The notes beneath the pieces are model-generated. The model saw only the letters and a program-made list of their open reading frames with translations. It had not been told where the DNA came from and made no database searches. Shown piece by piece: positions 54,401 through 60,400 of a stretch of 64,000 bases of DNA (the first letter of the stretch is position 1; the number at the start of each line of letters is the position of its first letter). This stretch comes from Chrysogorgia sp. JL179-B06 (Eukaryota; Cnidaria; Anthozoa; Scleralcyonacea; Chrysogorgiidae), in assembly GCA_035772405.1 (NCBI GenBank), contig JAYKKM010000439.1, positions 9,774,501 through 9,838,500 on the forward strand. The letters are read 5' to 3'. The position numbers were made by a program, and so were the translations under genes.

Positions 54401-57400
54401 CCTCAGTCCGATATTTCACTGTACAGACCTCACGCTCGGTCAATAAGCAGTTATTATTAGGGTTATTATTAGGGTTGTTATTATTAGGGTTGTTATTATT
54501 AGTTGTAATTTATAGACCCTCCGCTCGGGGAATTCGTCGAAATATTACCCCCTTTTATATTTTATAAAAGTGGCAATACGATTCGACAATACTAAAATGT
54601 TAATGGTGTACTTTACAACTTCTGTTTTCAATACTTGGTTATGCAGATTTTTGAACGAAAAATCCTCGTTTGTTATTTTTAGAATGACTCCGTTATCGTT
54701 GCCGAAAGAGAAAAATTAGAGGAAGAACAAATGTTATTTAAAAATGAAAAGAAAACATTTGACGAAGAAAGAAAAAGATTTACAGATACTGCTATAAAAT
54801 TAGGGCAGGAGGTAAACGTCTACTCGTACATCTAACTAGAATACGTGTATTAAAGTTAATACACTCGAGCTATAATTAATATATTACTTGTTTCGTCAAT
54901 ACGTTTTACGTTTGCTATGGTCGGGAGGCTTCGAGCTGTTAAAGCGGTACTCCAGTCAAAATACAAGGTGGAGAATATTTTAATAAATAAAATTACTGAC
55001 ACTTTATTTAAAACTAACAACAATATGCGAGAAAAGTGATGTGATTTGTTGATATACCACTTGTGAGCATGACATATAAATAATTGCGGTGCCCTGAAAG
55101 TTAGCTGCGCGCGCAAGGCTTTATATTCCGCCTGTGATTTCGTTCGTTCGTTCGTTCGTTCGTTCGTTCGTTCGTTCGTTCGTTCGTTCGTTCGTTCGTT
55201 CGTTCGTTCGTTCGTTCGTTCGTTCGTTCGTTCGTTCGGAATCAATAGTAAGCGACATTTTTGACGCGACATTTTTAACGCTATTTTTTGAACGCCACAG
55301 GGCACCGCTTTTTAGCAATGTTTCTTGCTTGTACGAGTGTTCCTGATCCCTTCTCATACATGTCCAATATAACCATCGGTATGCATCTGCATCAGATGGT
55401 TATCGATCGCGACCGATTGTAAACTGATCCCTTCCCTTCCTAAGTGTACTAACCATCGGTATGCATCTGCATCAGATGGTTACCGATCGCAACCGATTGT
55501 AAACTGATCCCTTCCTAAGCGTACTAACCATCGGTATGCATCTGCATCAGATGCCTACCGATCGCGACCGATTGTAAACTGATGCTCCTACACCTCTGCC
55601 AACTTTCCTACCGATGGCACCGATGCTACCGATGGCTCCGATCGCTTCAATAATAATGGATACTTTATCTGTTCCTACGCTACAATTCATTCATACCACA
55701 TACAAGTGTTTCTAAACCCAAATAATTCAGCCATATAATTTGTGTGTTATGTATTACCTCGTTCTTAAAAAACTTCAAACACATATGTTACGTTACACCA
55801 TCGCCACCGATAGCTTTAATGATCATGCATAATTTATCTGTTATGTATTATCTCGTTCTTAAAAAAACTTGCGACAAATATCTTACGTTCTCAAATAACC
55901 TTGTAACAAATATCCTACGCTACAATTCATTCATAACACATGTAAATGTTTCTTAACCCAAACAAACTCTTACGATGACTTCAATTGTCACATGCATGCT
56001 TTGTCTGTTATGTATTACCTCGTTCTTAAAAATCTTGCAACAAATATCTTACGTTCTCAAATAACCTTGTAACAAATATCCTACGCTACAATTCATTGAT
56101 TCATAACACATATAAATGTTTCTTAACCCAAACAAACTCTTGACATGTATCACTGCTATTTACTACCGCGATGACTTCAATCGTCACATCCATACTTTAT
56201 CTGTTATGTATTACCTCGTTCTTAAAAAAACTTGCAACAAATATCTTACGTTCTTAAATAACCATGTATCAAATATCCTACGCTACAATTCATTCATAAC
56301 ACATATAAATGTTTCTTAACCCAAACAAACTCTTGACATCGTTGCGATCGCTCAATTTTAAAATCGACGATCGTAGCTATCATATGAAAACCACACGCTC
56401 AGCGATCCTGTCCATCACAGCGAACGCTCATTCGAAATATCTGCCGAACCCCAAAACGATAAATTTTTCATGTGTCCAATCAAATACATCGCATTATGCA
56501 CATGATAAGTTCCACCTACGAAACAATTAACTTCCACTTATTTGCAATATTAACTTCCACCGCTTCCGTCGACGGTCGAATATCATAACGACTAAAGTGC
56601 GAAGGTCTCAAACGTCCAATTTATCATGTGTCGAATACGGTTCGTCCAAACAAACTGGGACGAGATCTAAGTTCACTACTTTTAAAATGCAATCCAAACG
56701 ACTTCTTTTTACTTTCCACAAAATGATAAATTCTATAAACCGACGTCCAATTTGTCGAACCTAATACACATTATATTCGAGACATGATAAATTCGACGTT
56801 TCAAATAGACCTTAATGATAACATCAATTACAATGAAAAGCTGTGCTTGCGATAGTAAAAGACAGCTGTCTTTGTTTACTTCGTCCATAGCCATAGCTTT
56901 GATTAGCTATGACATGCAAAGCCCGCTATCAATACCGCTGACTATGTTTGTTTTGCCGCAATCGCAGCGATTATATGGAAACAGGTACGATCGTTAAAGT
57001 TTCTTAACACAAACAATTTATGCACATCACTACTATTTATTATTAATATGTCTCTTCATTTTCTACCAAAATTTCTCGCCTTTATTTACATCCATTTACG
57101 ACCAAACTGGGGGAGAAAATAAAAATATCACAACACATTCCTTACTGGCATCCCACTTCGTCACACCCCAATATCCTGTAATACTAATTAGCTTATAAAT
57201 ATTCACCTTAAACACGGAGCGAGCGCATAAGTAGAGGCTGAGTAGCTCAGCCAAACGTAACCTGCGATCATGCGTTTCTGGGGCGGAGGGGAAGGGAGGG
57301 GGGAGGGGAAAGGGAGGGGAGAAAAGAAACGCCTGATACAAATGTTGGTTGAGTGGCTTTCCTCCCTTTGACACACCCACTTTAAATCGAGCCAATCAAA

Positions 57401-60400
57401 ATACGCCGGAAGTTCAGACTTTCGTTTTATTGGCAATGAATCGCAGTTGGAAAAGTTTACCGAGACCTGTAAACCCGCAAATCATTGCAAATATTCTCTC
57501 CAAGATCATACACAGATGAGAGATCAATCATGAAGACGGAATGAACAGCCGAAGAACAGGGAAATATTATTATGCGGTGTTGACATTCATCCCGTGAAAG
57601 AAGACTAATCTGTTGTGGTGAAGACGTTCTGGCGGTTTTACCCACTGGTTTTGGCTTATATACAAGCTTATTCCGAAGATGTACGAAAATTTGCACTTCC
57701 AGGCGTTTACTCGGGTTACTGATGAGAAACTTTTAGAAGTAATGTAGTTGCGTAGCAAGATTGATGAGGGGACAAAGAAAAATCACGCAGTCGAAATTTA
57801 ATGTAAACACTAAACACGGCAATCGTGTGTCAAAACTTATATAAAAATCAGCGGCAAGGTATACGAAACATATCTGTTACGAAATTACATCGGTTTAATG
57901 GACATAAAATCATTAAATCACCGGGTAAACGTCGAATAGATCTTGAAGCCATGTCCTTTGATTTTAAAGACGAGTCTCGCTTTAATCGCTTCGCATTTTC
58001 TCGTATAACGTCTGATCTTCACATTTTAAGTAGACGAAACCTACAGCGTTCGATTCGCCAGATTCAAGTGATCATTTCGATACAGAATTGATTTAAATCA
58101 GACAAAAACGCAACGTTTCATATGATAAATATTAGAGTTTCACGGGATGAATGTCAACACAGCATAATAATATTTCCCACGCTATCAGGATTCAGGAAAG
58201 ATACCGGACGTTTATTTAATTAATGAAAACCAATCAAAACACGCCGATTTGATTCTAATTGTATTCTGACCAATCACAGAAAAATACCAAAATTTGGTAT
58301 GAATACATGCGGTTTAACAAGCATTTGTATCAGGCCCTCATTCCGTTTTTGGATAGGGCCTGATCGCAGGTTAAGCCAAACGCATCTGATTGGTCCGCAC
58401 GACTAATTTTACTTCCGGTGCATACTTAGGCTTGTTTACTTGTTTTAATATTAAAAAATTGGACTTTCCCCTTGTTTAAACGTCGAGTTTGTCATTTTTC
58501 AAGTGTAATACATCATTACTATTTCAATAAGTCGAAAAATTACTATTTCAATAAACTAAGGTAAGCGAAAAATACGGAAAATTCGGGAAAACACACAGGA
58601 AAACACAATTACAAAAACATCCTGTATACAACAAAAACATCCCGTAATTAATATACCGCATAGGCTATAGCTTTCGAACTCTATGGACACAGACACTGTA
58701 TGAGAATATAGTGGTCTTTTGTGTTATATTTTCTAAAATGTCATTTTGAAAATGGAAACATGTTTTAGACGAATGTACATACAAGTGTACATACGTGCGG
58801 AAAAATGTCAATTACACCAGAAGCAAAAACAGTTTTATAGTGACGAAAGATTTCGGAAACAAACTTTACTCAGATAAATAACCATAGACAACAAACAAGA
58901 CTGTCGGGTAAGTTAAAAACAAGCAGTAAAAGACATCGTGATTACTTTACCATGCAACGAAATGCAGCCAGAAAAGTCGATCATGAATATTCAACCATGA
59001 AGGACACCAGTTATTTTTAGTTTTATAGGTAATATTTTCATCAAGAATCGGGTAGCCCTTGCCAGTTTAGGTATAAATTATTGGAGAAACTTAACGAACA
59101 ATAATTGTGTAGAAATCATAGGGAGCAACAACAAAAAGATGTATTCATTTCCCCCAAAAAACTAGGTCTAGACAGTAATATATGTTTAGCGTCTCACCGT
59201 TATTGTTGTTGAATGCAGATGATATCCTTCGCTTTTTTATTCATATATCCACACTTGTAGTTGTAAGACAGTTCTAACACCAATAATGTTCGGATAATGA
59301 ATATCTCCATTAATGTCTAAACATTACTTCCTAATGACGACTTGACGAGACAAACAACTTTGTTTTTGCACGACGCTGGACAGTGAAAATACTAAAATAT
59401 GGAACCCGCTGTCTGGTGAAAGCCAGACAACTGCTGCTAAAAAGTTCTAAATTTAAATTGTATTGACTTGCAAAAAGGCTTTATATGTTTTTGCAATATA
59501 TAATAAAGACACTAGTGCTTTTTTTAATTCATATATGGGTAATTGAGGGTAACAAATTTCTGAATGAAGGAGGATAATCCATGCACTTCGCTCACTCACT
59601 CATTGCCGACTTGACAGTTGCCATTTAATTTCAATTTTCGTGCGTAAGACGGGGGGGAGATCTCCCTTTTATGCGCTCGCTCTGTGTTTAAACTGATGAG
59701 TGTCCAGCTAATGCTTTGCGCGCTTGTGTTATTGTTTTGATTTGTGAAACTGGCTTCTAACCTTCTAACTACCTCAATTTATTACGTTTTCTTGTTGTTT
59801 GGTTATCTTCTTACGACATAATAAGCTGTTTACAAAAGTCGTTTAAATCAATTTGTATAGTGATGTCTGACTCAAGAGTTTGTCGAATATTGTGAACCGC
59901 ACTCTTCATGCCGTCGTCTGTCAGCGTGTTCTATAATATTCTCAACGGCTTCGATTACGATGGCCTTGTCCAATACAATGGCAATGATTTACAGCAGCGT
60001 TCGTTCGTTTCTAGCCCAATATCTGTTCCTCTACTCATAGAATATATGGAATATAAGGATCTTGCCATGAAACTGTGCGTCTTGAAGGAAACTTTGAAAT
60101 TCACGCATCAAACGGCAAACAACGAGCGACTGATACCTGTCTCAAAACAGAATTAATCGCACTTTCTGCAACATCTTCCCCAAAAATGAAGTCACATACA
60201 AAACGGCGAAACACATCAACTTTTAAAAACACTAAACCCAACAACTCATACTACAGGAAAAGCCACCTAGCACTCTCCGACGATAAAACGACGCAATGCC
60301 ATCACTCCTTCCCAGTACTTTATTACCGAACCCTCCATCTGTACCATCTGCACCATCTGCACCATCGGTGATACTCTCCATCTATTCCAAGTCCCCTACC

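Noticed and set aside
59908..60371. Two overlapping + strand frames upstream of the 155-bp array
   Set aside because: No recognised family and no phase-compatible splice sites with SSX2IP exons 12 and 13. The second runs into the tandem repeat.
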